The translations under genes were made by a program, and so were the position numbers. This document shows positions 13,354 through 23,204 of a DNA stretch of 64,000 nucleotides, piece by piece (the stretch's first letter is position 1; each line of letters opens with the position of its first letter). This DNA comes from Enoplosus armatus (lineage: Eukaryota; Chordata; Actinopteri; Centrarchiformes; Enoplosidae), in NCBI RefSeq assembly GCF_043641665.1, contig NC_092197.1, forward strand, positions 13,646,148 through 13,710,147, given 5' to 3'. The notes beneath the pieces are model-generated. The model was not told the DNA's origin. It made no database searches and saw nothing but the letters and a program-made list of their open reading frames with translations.

Positions 13354-14472
13354 ATATTCAGCGGATGCAAGACCAGATGGTACTCTCATTGAAGAAATTA
13401 TAAAGCAAAATGAGAATTAGAAGCAGACTGGCAGGGTGTGGCAGTCCCATCAGGCGTACGCTGCACACTCGTTTGGTTTGATTTCTTATGACACATAAAA
13501 AGTGACAGAAATTAAATTTTTCCACACTGAATGAGGTTAAATACCACACAGGCATTTTTCAAGGTCAGTTTGTAGAAGATTAAATAGTAATTGAAGATTT
13601 TTTTATCGGCAGCTGATCTGGTTGCCTCAAACTTATGACAGCTGTTAAAGCAAGTACAGTTCTGCCTCCGATGGCGAATGGTCCCCCGAGGAGCTCAGTC
13701 GTTCTGTACCAGCGCAGAAAACAGCCATCATGAGTAAAATGATATGATGAGCGGAAAACACACTGCAGATTACATTATAGCTGTTATGTAGCAGTTCCCC
13801 AAAATGCTGAAATTGCAAATTGGTGCTCTGCAGTGATATATTGGGCTAGATAACAACAAAACTAGGAGCTGGATGCCTCAGAGCTGTGCTTAAGTTTGTG
13901 GTTCAGTTAATTATGGGCACAGTGTACAGCAGTTGCAAAGAGAGACGGATACATTCAGCTCGACTAACAGCCAAGTGATGCAGCACAGTGGCTCCAAAGT
14001 GTAATGGGACTGGGGGAGCAGCAGGGCCGGGGATCAGGACACGGTTCTGTGGGTAGATGGTTGTTTTCGTGGACCAAGTCCCAAATGTATGGCCGTTATG
14101 AGCACAACCGGGCACAACTGAAAGGAGAGCCCACTCATACCCTAAACAACCAATTTCATCCACCTGCTCTCAGCAGCTGAGATCAATTTCATCAACGCAG
14201 GAGAAGTCTTATTTAAAAGTCAATCAGCCAGTCACAGGGGAGGAGCGTGTCTGTGGACGGGTGCCCATCTGTCCATCTGTCTGTCCAAGTCCCTTGGTCA
14301 TCCCAAACCCCGTTCACACCAAACCAACAACCTGACGGAAATCTGCGTCTGCCTTTGTTGACAAGAGCAGTTATCACGCTCAGGTGTACGATGCCATGCG
14401 GCCCGAGGATTGCAAACAAGTCACTGTACAAAACACACTCACGCACTGTACGCTATGACTTTAGGCTGAGTC

Positions 14473-14859
14473 TAAGGTAGTAACTGAAACCATTAGACTA
14501 TTAATTGATTAGTCGATCGACAGAACATTAATCAGAACTATTTTGATAATTAATCATTAATTCATCATTTGAGTAATTTTTCAAGCAAAAATGCCAAACA
14601 TTTGCTGTTTTCCAGCTTTTCCAGGATGAGGATCTTCTGCTTTTTTTCAGTTTTCTATCATTGTAAAAGAAATATTATGGAGTTTTGGATTGTTGGTCGT
14701 AAAAACATCTGAAGACGTCACCCTGGGTTCTGAGAAACTGTGAAGGCCATTTTTTCGTTTTTTTCGTTAGATTTTATAGACAAAACAACTAGTCAAATCA
14801 ATCAAGGAAAGAATCTGCAGATTAATCAATAATGAAAACAAGCATTAGTTGCAGCCCTA
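14473..14859. mobile_element. hAT-like MITE with GCAACTAA-type ends
   Basis: The right end TTAGTTGCAGCCCTA is the inverse of the TAGGGCTGCAACTAA terminus of a very common teleost nonautonomous hAT-type element. The left end (TAAGGTAGTAACTGA) is a degraded version. Next to it lie the ATTGATTAGTCGATCGA and TTTTGATAATTAATCATTAA segments typical of that family, and the middle holds GACGTCACCCTGGG, like the family's GTGACGTC block. No target-site duplication survives. It has no coding capacity. Confidence 0.75.
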
Positions 14860-15059
14860 CTTCTAACCACTGAATTCCACTCTTCTCGACTGTAAAGATG
14901 CTTAGATATGACTGGTAGGTTGGTGCTTTAACTTTACAGTACATGATGTTTAGATGACATCATCATCGTTAAAACAAGGAAAAATTTGCTTGAGAAGTGA
15001 AAGTAATTTAGGATAAACTCAGATAGCAAATCTGTAATTTTTCAATCTTAAACCTAGAA

Positions 15060-15300
15060 AATAAATCCTCTAAATTTAAACCTGCATTAAGCAATATTTA
15101 ATATAAAAAAACGACTGTTTTTTTTGGGCTGCCAATCTCACTGAGAATACTGATTCGGCACTCTGCAGCTTTTAAGCTGCTTTCAGCTCATTGTTTTGGT
15201 TTGTAGATTCATAAAAAAAAACTTGTTTTGGAAGACTGATGCTCGGTGGCAAATTTGGAGATAAACTGCAAACAATTGACCAATGTATGTTGATATTAGA
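15060..15300 (-). repeat. Dispersed repeat family C, inverted fragment
   Basis: Read on the minus strand, this carries AAACCAAAACAATGAGCTGA and a GCTGCAGAGTGCCGAATCAG block, matching AAACCAAAACACTGAGCTGA and a GGAAGTGCAGAGTTGGATGA block at 35625-35720 in the same order. The match extends weakly into the T-rich end. A fragment of a family I recall as widespread in fish; not named. Confidence 0.55.
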
Positions 15301-16272
15301 GCAATTAAAGCAAACAGTTAATTAGGACGTTGTTGTTAATTAGCAGATACTTTTTTAGTCTGCAGGTGCTCCAAATATAAAGCGGAAGTATGTTGATGAA
15401 AATATGAGATAATAGCTTGGAATTCATGGGAAGGGTTAGGGTGATGCTAATTACTTTAAAACTATCATAAAGCATCCATTCACAAAACGAATTAGGTGAA
15501 TATTCATATAAGAGACTTATCATTTCCTCCATATTTTCACAATTACCATTTACTACTAAATTAAACTTCTAAAAACTACTACATTCACAGCTCACACCCT
15601 TTATATGCTAATATCTTGTCATTCAATAGTCAAAAATTGCCTGTTTTGTTTAATTGGTTCGGCGGGATCTGCTCCCTCCTCCACATCTCCATTTAAACAA
15701 CCTCATTTCAAACCCAGTGATTGTTTAAACTCGGCATCAGATGGCATATCGGAGCAGTTCTTCAAGAGGCATGACTGAGGAAAGGAAATAGCCAATAACG
15801 TCTTATGGCTTGGTTTGTCACCGTGCGAAAAGTGAGCCCCCGTCTGCAATTCATCAGTGCAGGATATATACTATACAATGTCCGCATGCTGTGGAGGAGG
15901 TCGATATTCTGCCAAGGCAAATACATTTGCATTTATTTATTGCGAGCCATTACTGGGATCCTGATTCCTGCTTTGGAGAACAGGCTCCTATTTTATTTTT
16001 CCCATCACATCCAGCCTGCAACGCCAAGATGTCTCGTGCGCTGGACAGCTGCCAGATGTTAAAATTCAGATCAAGTATGGAGAGGACAGCATTTGCCTCC
16101 GACAAGTAGGTTAAACTGCCCTTTCAAAGACAGGGGTATGGTAGAGAAACACACCACTATAAGTCCAGTGGTGCTACCAAGTGGGAAAACTTCCAACCTC
16201 GCCATGTCCAAAAGTGGTAATAAGTAGTAAAACTCTTACCCCACCCCCGTGAAGAAAAGGTAGCAAACTTAC

Positions 16273-16410
16273 CACCCCCGTGTCCAGCTGCTCGGTAGTC
16301 AGAGAAGGAGCCGCTCCAGTCACAGGTACAAACCACAATATCGGCACCAGCAGCAGCAGCATCTCCGGAGAAATATTCCTCATCCACTTGTGAAGAATCA
16401 GAGGAACCAT
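16273..16410 (-). CDS. First coding exon of an unidentified secreted or membrane protein
   Basis: Seen: the minus strand starts with ATG at 16410 in strong Kozak context (A at -3, G at +4), with an in-frame TAG three codons upstream, and runs 46 codons to a consensus donor GTG|GTAAGT, with the intron beginning at 16272. The splice phase is 0. Residues 1-16 are polar (MVPLILHKWMRNISPE). Residues 17-32 form a hydrophobic core (MLLLLVPILWFVPVTG) ending near small residues, followed by AAPSLTTEQLDTGV, so a cleaved signal peptide with cleavage around residue 31-33 is likely. Met17 could be an alternative start giving a more typical signal length. The ATG is next to CpG-rich sequence, which fits a promoter-proximal exon. 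Inference: it opens a secreted, GPI-anchored or type I membrane protein, and the very long first intron would suit a neural adhesion or receptor gene. I do not recognise the family and compared it from memory only. The alternative is a chance ORF, but start, upstream stop, leader and donor all agree. Confidence 0.6.
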
Positions 16411-16645
16411 GATGCCCTAAGACAGGCTGATCCTGCAGGGCTCAGACACCGACCCCGACAGCCGCATCCACGGGATAAATCACACGCCGACACTCCTGAA
16501 GAATTAGCCCGAACAAGTCTACCTCACTGTTGAGCGCAAACACATAAAACACATTCAACCCCAGAGGCGGCGAAGGACGTATGTACAAGTTTGTTCTCCA
16601 CAAGCGGCACTTGTAACTATCACCTACGCGGTCAGAATCAGATGA

Positions 16646-16662
16646 GGGGGGGGGGGGGGGGG
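16646..16662. repeat. Poly-G tract, 17 G
   Basis: An uninterrupted run of 17 G lies on the plus strand inside the presumed 5' UTR or promoter of the minus-strand exon. Such tracts can form G-quadruplexes and are length-unstable. The exact length may also be a sequencing or assembly approximation. Confidence 0.9.
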
Positions 16663-16860
16663 TTGTGTGTGCTCCTGTCCTATATCAAGTCCATCAGAGG
16701 TGATATCCCTGCAGCAAGAAGCGCGAGCTCCCCTCCTGACCGTGCAGTCTCGAGCGCAGGAAAATGAAAGCAGCTGCGTGCGGTTTGTCCCGAGCAGCAG
16801 CAGAGACCGCTCGTTGACGCACACACAGTGAAAGAGGATTTGGCCCGAAGGATTGGAGGA

Positions 16861-16898
16861 AGGGGGGCAGGGAGGGGGGGGGGGGGGGGGGGGGGGGG
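16861..16898. repeat. Poly-G tract, 25 G, with a leading G-rich block
   Basis: A run of 25 G (16874-16898) is preceded by AGGGGGGCAGGGA, giving several closely spaced G blocks that meet the usual G-quadruplex pattern. It lies about 210 bases from the 17-G tract on the same strand, about 465 bases upstream of the minus-strand start codon. True length is uncertain, as with any long homopolymer. Confidence 0.9.
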
Positions 16899-17529
16899 AG
16901 TTCAGCGCCTTCTTAGCCCACTTGGTCACTATAGACTTCATGACGCGCCTCGTGCGTAATTTGAGAGTCTCCAGGGTTGAGACCAAATACATAAAACACA
17001 ATTTGTCAGCGTTGCTATCATTATATGAGAAATATTTCGGTATTAAGCGGGTTTGACATGCCTTGGAGCGAATCCAGTTTCGAACTAGTATCCTGAATAT
17101 AATTTGATCCTTATCCCAACATGTAGCCTAACACAAACAGGAGAAATTCATTTAGAATCTATTTCTACTGAGAGAAGAGGGAAGTTTTTAGGACTCACGC
17201 TTGTGCTCTTAGCAGGCTAGTTGTGTGTTTCTGCGAACAGACCTAAAACTAACTAGTCTGATCATCATCATCACCTCCACTCCTCAGGTTTTGGTGGTTC
17301 TGGTGCCAGTGGGGTCAAAAGATGTCAACTACGCATAGCCAGATTGCAGCCTTTGGGTGCCCTGGAGCAAAAATGAGATTTTGGACCCAATTTACATCTC
17401 CCTAACCACTCAGCTGCATTGTGCATATATTCTGTGGCGTTAGTAAAAAGTAAATAAATTACATTAGAAATATGCACCATGTGAGCAAATTATAAGCATA
17501 CATAATGAAGGTATTTAAACTATTTATTT

Positions 17530-17945
17530 TCTGCCATGCTTGTGGCCCGATCGTCTGTCGGTCGGGTGGTCCACCACTTTGGTCCACACTGAAATATCTT
17601 TATTAGTATTGGATGGATGGCCGTGAAACTTTGGTGATCTTCTGACTTTTTCATCCAGAGCCACCATCAGGTCATAATTTAAATTTGTCCAATACTTTGG
17701 TTCACGACCACCTACCTGCAAAACTAAAGACACTCCCTCAGCTGTGCTCTTTGCGACTGTTTTGTGTTAACTGTTAGCATGCTATCATGCAGAACTGAGA
17801 TGGTAAACTTGGTAAACATTGTTTAACAACAGCATGTTAGCATTGTCAGTGTGAGTGTATTAGTATGCCCACAATAGCATTTAGCTCTAAGCACCAGCTT
17901 TACCTAATCGCAGCCTCACAGTGCCGCTAGCATGGCTGTAGACAC
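17530..17945 (+). repeat. Dispersed repeat family D (AGCATG-rich), copy 1
   Basis: This nearly complete copy contains GTCTGTCGGTCGGGTGGTCC, CACTTTGGTCCACACTGAAA, ATTGGATGGATGGCCGTGAA, AATTTGTCCAATACTTTGGT, ACCTGCAAAACTAA, then the GTTAGCATGCTA and CAGCATGTTAGCATTGTCAG part and the CATTTAGCTCTAAGCACCAG end. The family is very common in percomorph introns (recalled). Three other copies occur in this window. Noncoding. Confidence 0.75.
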
Positions 17946-18069
17946 AGCCTCAAGATCAGGTAATAATGTAGGATCCTGGTTAAAGGACCTTGTCATGACA
18001 AATAAAAAAAAAAAAAGCAATGTCCCAAGTTTACTTTGCATCCAGAGTTCTGTGACAGTTGCTTGCTTT

Positions 18070-18130
18070 GACTGGTTGGCATGCTTAACTGACTGGTTGG
18101 CATGCTTAACTGACTGGTTGGCATGCTTAA
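18070..18130. repeat. 21-bp minisatellite, 2.9 perfect units
   Basis: Units at 18070-18090, 18091-18111 and 18112-18130 are identical (the third stops two bases short). Because 21 is a multiple of three, the plus-strand frame reads DWLACLT repeatedly. The surrounding frame has no domain and the copies are identical at silent positions too, so recent tandem duplication explains it better than protein selection. Confidence 0.9.
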
Positions 18131-18439
18131 TATTCAGTGTTTTTCATGTCCTGAGCTCCCTCATCATTGTAAATGTCCCACACAACAGTAAAATGCAAAG
18201 CTGACTCATTCAATCTACCACAATCGTGTTCATGGCCATTTGGAAATAAAATGACATTTAATGGATCCACCTTGAGATATAACTGGCCCATAATCAGAGA
18301 CATATAACAGAACATAACCGTTATGTACATACATTTAGTCTTTGATTATTCTTTTTTTTCTTCTATACATCATGAAGTGTGTCTTAATAAGGTTTATATT
18401 TGCCCTGGTCCAAGCTGAGACAGGGTTTTGGAGGCTAGA

Positions 18440-18770
18440 AAGGACTGAGGAGAGGGATGAAGAAAGAGGATGTAAGTCATTTTTTTTTTGTCTTGAAACT
18501 CTGAATGCAGCCTCCAGTCAACTGACTCCAGTCTGGCTGCTCTGTCACTGCATCACCAGAGAGAAATCTAAAACTAGATCACTACAAAAGGTCATGCAAT
18601 TATTCGTTCAAACTTCAGTTAATCAGTATCTTTGTGCCCTTTAACGACATGTAAAGATGTCGATCAAATCCATTTTTCAGAAAGCAGGGACACATATTAC
18701 TACCACTGATACTGTAATAATGATACAGACTTTCACGTCAAATGTGGACGGTGAGCTTTCAAACAGTTAA
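18440..18770 (+). repeat. Diverged repeat family B, copy 2
   Basis: This partner of 9735-10065 lies in the same orientation. Its strongest block is GATCAAATCCATTTTTCAGA followed by AAGCAGGGACA. It overlaps a 100-codon plus-strand open frame, whose counterpart in the other copy is not open, so the frame is not under coding constraint. Confidence 0.5.
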
Positions 18771-21448
18771 ATTATACCCAATTGAATATACATATCAGCT
18801 GAAGCTGGGTCACTGAAGTAGAGAAACTGCATATGTCTCTGAAATGCAAAGATGTTTTATTTTGTACCCCTCATTACACTTCTATTTTCACCATATTTGA
18901 GAAAACATCAGAGGAAAGCACAAAACAATTTGCTGAGCTGCAGAGATAATTATTACATGAAAGTGGTATCATCCCACTGCTTTCTTCTTCTGAGAAAAGA
19001 CTAATGTACTTATTTATTTCTTTTGTGTTGCATAATCTTAAAATCCACCAGGTAATGAAGGAGCATACTGTAATGACTAACAATTGCTAAGAGCTACATG
19101 CCCCTGTAGCATATTCACTAACAGGCCGAGTGATCTGCTGATGAGCCAGTAAATAAAAAAATCTGAAATGAATGACTGTTGCTTGTTTTAAATTCATCAT
19201 GCCCTCGTTCCTGCTCAGAACGGACTCACATGCACAAATACTTACATTTCCATTCCTTATCTGTATCCATTACAGCAGTCGTTCATCACAGGACCAAAGG
19301 AGAAAGACATGCAAAATATTTCTGCTGTCTTAGTGCTGAAGGCTTAAAACTTCACAACTTTACGGCTGCAAGTTCCAGTCAGACTTGTCGTATAGCCACA
19401 ACATTATGATAATTCTGGCATCTGAGTATTGTGTCTCATAGCATGTCTGCTGGCAAAGAGAAGCTCCAGTCATTCAGTTTTATATTAACAGAAGGTTGCA
19501 ACATCCATTCACTCATCTCAAGTCTGCTGTGCACATTTTACCTGAAGTGTTTCGCCATCTTCCCTGACAGATGTAGCTCATTTTCTTTGGAAAAGCCATT
19601 GCCCAGTTGGCTGCCATTGTGACACATTCATTGTAATATTTTGTTGTAGCATTTTGTGCCAAGTTGGCTGCAGACCTCTTGCACTGCTGAGGTTAAAAAC
19701 TTAACAGATGACTGTACCTGGCTCTACCATTGGACCATGTAGTATCAATGAGGAGTGACGCGAGTATCTTTGTGTGGCTCAGTGGGCTGTTTGAACATGG
19801 AGACAGTGTTTGATATTGAATTGTTAATAACATGGCTAATACATTTTAATGTCAACACCACATTGATTAAATCGCATTTTATTCTTTGTTATTATTCTGG
19901 CGTGTTTATGCTGAATTTGGAAGAAACCAAAACACCTGTAGAATATGAATGCAGCCTTTGAATGGGGATGATTGAACACCTTGTCATAGTAAAGTTAAAT
20001 AGGCACATAGATAAAGCCCCTGTATGTATGTGCTCTGCACTATGATAATGGGTGCAAGATTAATGTGGAATGTTACTGCAATCAAAAGAGGTTCCCATCA
20101 TCTACATAAATACAGAAAAGAATATGCAAGGATAAACATACAGTATGCAAAACCTATATATTGTGAGGCACAATACATCATAAGTAAGAATCAACATGGC
20201 ATGGCATCTCTCTGTATAACTATAATCTACCTAATTATGTTGGAAATCATGGTTTGACCAATCAGATCAGAGTGATTTCAAAAGTGACGTCTGTCTACGT
20301 TTCCTTCCATATGCTCACAGTGATTTTCCTGCAAAAGGGAGGTGTAAAAGGATCACTCCTAAACTATTTAGAGTCCCAGAGCCAATACCAATTCTTATTC
20401 ATCCAAACACTGTCCCTTTGTCAAATTCGTTTCCTTTCAGATAAGGTTCTGCTGCTCTGTTCATGTCCAGTCTGGTGTAGCAGTGACAAGAGAAAGTTCC
20501 TGTCCATTTTCTGACTCTGGGATGCACTGCTATGCATAAATAGTGCACAAACTTAAATGCAAATACTCACCCCAGGGAAGTTTGAATGTAGTAAACCCCA
20601 TTTAGTCTGCCAGTGCGCATGAGCTTTACTGTAAATACTGTTTCCAATAACATTTATTTGGTTTGGAGGACTTATCAATATCACTGTGGACAGTAAAATC
20701 AATGACGAGTAATGGATGAGTTGTAATTAATCAATCTTACACGTGTATGTCTACACGTGTAACCTATTCCACCTCCCCATCTCTCTCTCCTTCCTCCTTC
20801 CTCTCAAAGTCTGTCTCGACCAATTTCTCTGTCGCAGGCTCTCAGACTTTGATGTACAGTTCTAGTGAGTCCACGGCAGCTCGGGGCTGCCCCACCATAA
20901 AATCTACAGTGGATGTGCATGGGGGGGCTTTCCCGCAGACTTTTTCAGGCCTTTATGCACACTTTCTGTGAGTCGACTTTGCTCGAGGACATAATCCATA
21001 ATTCATATGATTGTGTCTTTTAAAATGGTGGTGGCAGAAGAAGCCCAGAAGTGTCCAAAAACAAATGAACATAAAGAAAACAGACAGCTGGCAAGAAGAT
21101 GTCTAGGTCTGTGTGCAAATATACTGTAGATGTTTGCCAGCACTTAGTTGTTTTTCCTACAGTATGTGATGACATTTTTCACCATGTGGCATGTCTCTAG
21201 GCAGGGGTGGACGTAACACATTACATTTATTCTTGTTATTGTAACAAAGTCATTTTTTGTGTGTACTTGTAAGTCTTCGAGTATTTTCAAAGAATAGGTA
21301 ATTTTACTTTTTATCACAAGTTTGTACTGTTACAGACCAAAAACAAAAGTCACATGAAGAAGTCATGATGAACCATGTGAGAGTGGAACTAAAGAAAGAA
21401 GCCACATCAGCAGCTGCAGCAGAGAAGAAAATGTTGGTGTGTCTACAG

Positions 21449-21780
21449 CAGTGGTGGAATAAGTAAAAGTACTAATACCTCACTGTGAAAATACTCCATT
21501 ACAAGTAAAAATCCTGCATTCAAAACCTTACTTTTTATCAGCAAAATTTGGAGATACATGGTTTTCACTGGACAGGAAGGGTATGAAAAATTGTAATCTG
21601 AAAAGTAACTAGTAAATAAAGCTGTCAGACAAATGTAGCTGAGCAAAATATTTGCCTCTGAGATGTAGTGGAGTAGAAGTAAGAAGTTGCATAAAATGGA
21701 AATGCTCAAGTAAAGTACAAGTACCTAAAAACTGTACTTAAGTGAAGTACTTGAGTAAATGTACTTTTAGTCCACTGCTG
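21449..21780. mobile_element. hAT-like MITE with 8-bp target-site duplication
   Basis: The left end is CAGTGGTGGAATAAG and the right end, inverted, is CAGCAGTGGACTAAA (12 of 15 matching). The flanks are GTCTACAG (21441-21448) and GTCTGCAG (21781-21788), a 7-of-8 match, which is the hAT superfamily signature. Internal blocks such as AAGTAAAAGTACTAATACC, TGAAAATACTCCATTACAAG, GAGATGTAGTGGAGTAGAAG and ACTTGAGTAAATGTACTT match a very common fish nonautonomous element (recalled). A related but unbounded segment lies upstream at 21195-21330. Confidence 0.8.
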
Positions 21781-22004
21781 GTCTGCAGCCGCAGGAGCGC
21801 AGAGCTTGACACAACATACATGTTGAATGTATATAACATATACATGTATACATATGGGGGGGTGGCATGGCAGTTAGTGAACAGGACATAAATGCACAAT
21901 AATGATGATGTCCTTATGGTTATACCTCAGCATAGTCTTAAAAAGGTGCACCTTAATTAAGCACTGACTTAGTACACCACCTGGTGAGCACACTAAGTGA
22001 CCCA

Positions 22005-22482
22005 AATCAAACACACCCACGATATTGTGAGACCATCAGGTGCATGCTGGGTCTGGCTGAATGCTAAAGTGCTCGGTGGATCCTCCAGCAGACTTCTGCG
22101 TTCACTGAGGAAGTTTTACCCTCAGTGAGGTGTGTGAGGCCTTTCTGCTGTTTCTCACATAATACACAAAATAATCTGTGTCACAGATGTGACGGCAGAG
22201 CCTCTTTCAGTTCTCAGTGTTAAAAAAACAGCAGGAGCACAGTGGGACAAAGAGGCTGGGTGGACTGGTTATACTTTGCTGTGAGAATGAACGAGCAGAG
22301 AAGTTGAATTTAGAGCAGATTATGGAGGACTTTGCAGTGCACAAGGCTCACAGAATGCCTTTCAGACAGGTGAGTACAATAAAAAACTTACTTATTGTTG
22401 TAACTCACTGCATAGATGAGAGTATCAGCAACCACTCCACTGTGTTGCTTAGAAATTTAGCATTGTGTGTGTGTGTGTGTGT
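22005..22482 (+). repeat. Exon-like dispersed module, copy 1
   Basis: It is homologous, in inverted orientation, to 46926-47375. Shared blocks in order: a CATGCTGGGTCT block, GGATCCTCCAGCAGA, CACTGAGGAA, GAGGCCTTT, then GAGAATGAACGAGCAGAGAA extending to AGTTGAA, and CAGGTGAGTACAA, ending in a TG microsatellite. The last block is a consensus 5' splice site (CAG|GTGAGT) and the shared frame before it reads ENERAEKLNLE. The insert between that and RQ is longer here (about 11 more codons). I cannot name a family. It may be a repeat that incorporated an exon and its flanks. Confidence 0.55.
22464..22482. repeat. (TG)n microsatellite
   Basis: A 19-base TG run at the junction of the exon-like module and a family D repeat copy. 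Confidence 0.9.
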
Positions 22483-22805
22483 CAGAAATTCATGATCCCC
22501 AGAGGATGAAGCCGACTGACTTAACTTTTTCGTCCACAGCCACCATGAGGTTGACTTTTGTGGTTTTTAGTGAAATGTCTCAACAACTACAGTGTTGGAT
22601 CGATTGCCATGACATTTTTTTTGCAGACACCTACTGCCACCATCAGCTGAAGATTTGAATTTGTCCAATACACAAGGTGAACATGGTAAATATTATTCCT
22701 GCTAAACATCAGCATGTTAGCTTTGTCAGTGTGAGCATGTTAGCATGCTGACGTTAGCATTTAGCTCAAAGCACCGCTGTGCCTGAGGACAGTCTCACAG
22801 CCTCT
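22483..22805 (+). repeat. Dispersed repeat family D, copy 2
   Basis: It begins right after a TG run with ATTCATGATCCCCAGAGGAT. CCACAGCCACCATGAGGTTG, GAAATGTCTCAACAACTA, ATTTGTCCAATAC, CATCAGCATGTTAGC, TGACGTTAGCATTTAGCTCA and AAAGCACCGCTGTGCCTGAG follow, all in family order. The middle is deleted relative to copy 1. It abuts the exon-like module at 22005-22482. Confidence 0.75.
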
Positions 22806-23139
22806 TTGTGTTGTTGTTGCAATAATATTCAGATTTTATTACATTTCCTCCAGAAAACAGTGGATAATTAATCTCATAGGACTGTAGTAAGCATGACTCT
22901 TCCTCAAAAACTTCAGTTTGAATTCTTTCTGAAGCTGTTCTGAAACAACTCTTTACCATTTTGCCTTGTTTTGCTTGCATGTGAATACATAGTGGCAGGT
23001 GCTGACTGCTGTGTGTCACCCAGGGGGGACTGATTGTGGCGAATGCACTTACAGTGGCATCATGTGTATCCCTGCTCACGAACACTTCACTACAGTTACA
23101 CCCGCAGCTGTGGAAGGCACTCCTATTTAAGGGGGAGGG

Positions 23140-23204
23140 TATAAATAGGCAACCTGTGGGACATTCTTGTCGCTCTCCACCATAAGCAGGAAGCGGTCAC
23201 CATG
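23140..23204 (+). promoter_or_regulatory. Core-promoter-like TATA box with a nearby Kozak ATG
   Basis: TATAAATAGG at 23140-23149 follows a GGGGGAGGG box. An ATG in excellent context (GTCACCATGC) is at 23202, about 60 bases downstream. The open frame has only 19 codons before TAA, with a possible donor (GTAAAG) inside. No recognisable protein. It could be a tissue-specific promoter, a repeat-borne promoter or chance. Confidence 0.2.

Larger units (their letters stand above)
1..16272 (-). other. Probable start of a giant first intron; no coding exon seen
   Basis: If the exon at 16273-16410 is real, everything to its left is intronic for that transcript. I looked for further minus-strand exons and found none I could support; the short open frames here have no recognisable domains and biased compositions. 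Stretches without individual features (about 1-2900, 3150-6100, 6700-8380, 8500-9700, 10100-11600, 12110-14470 and 15300-16270) hold AT-rich unique-looking sequence, short CA-, GA- and CT-rich patches, and nothing else I can name. Confidence 0.4.
16411..17000 (-). promoter_or_regulatory. CpG-rich 5' UTR and promoter of the signal-peptide exon
   Basis: This stretch is clearly richer in GC and CpG than its AT-rich surroundings, with CpG clusters around 16450-16500, 16565-16635, 16715-16830 and 16940-16960. It sits directly upstream of the minus-strand coding exon, as expected for a CpG-island promoter plus 5' UTR. I could not place a transcription start. No convincing TATA box is visible near the start codon. 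Two long homopolymer G tracts (C tracts on the transcribed strand) interrupt it. A 125-codon minus-strand frame crosses the region, but its proline run comes only from the C tract and I do not regard it as coding. Confidence 0.45.

Noticed and set aside
16624..17001. 125-codon minus-strand frame with a proline run upstream of the real exon
   Set aside because: The proline stretches come only from the homopolymer C tracts, whose lengths are uncertain; a one-base change would break the frame.
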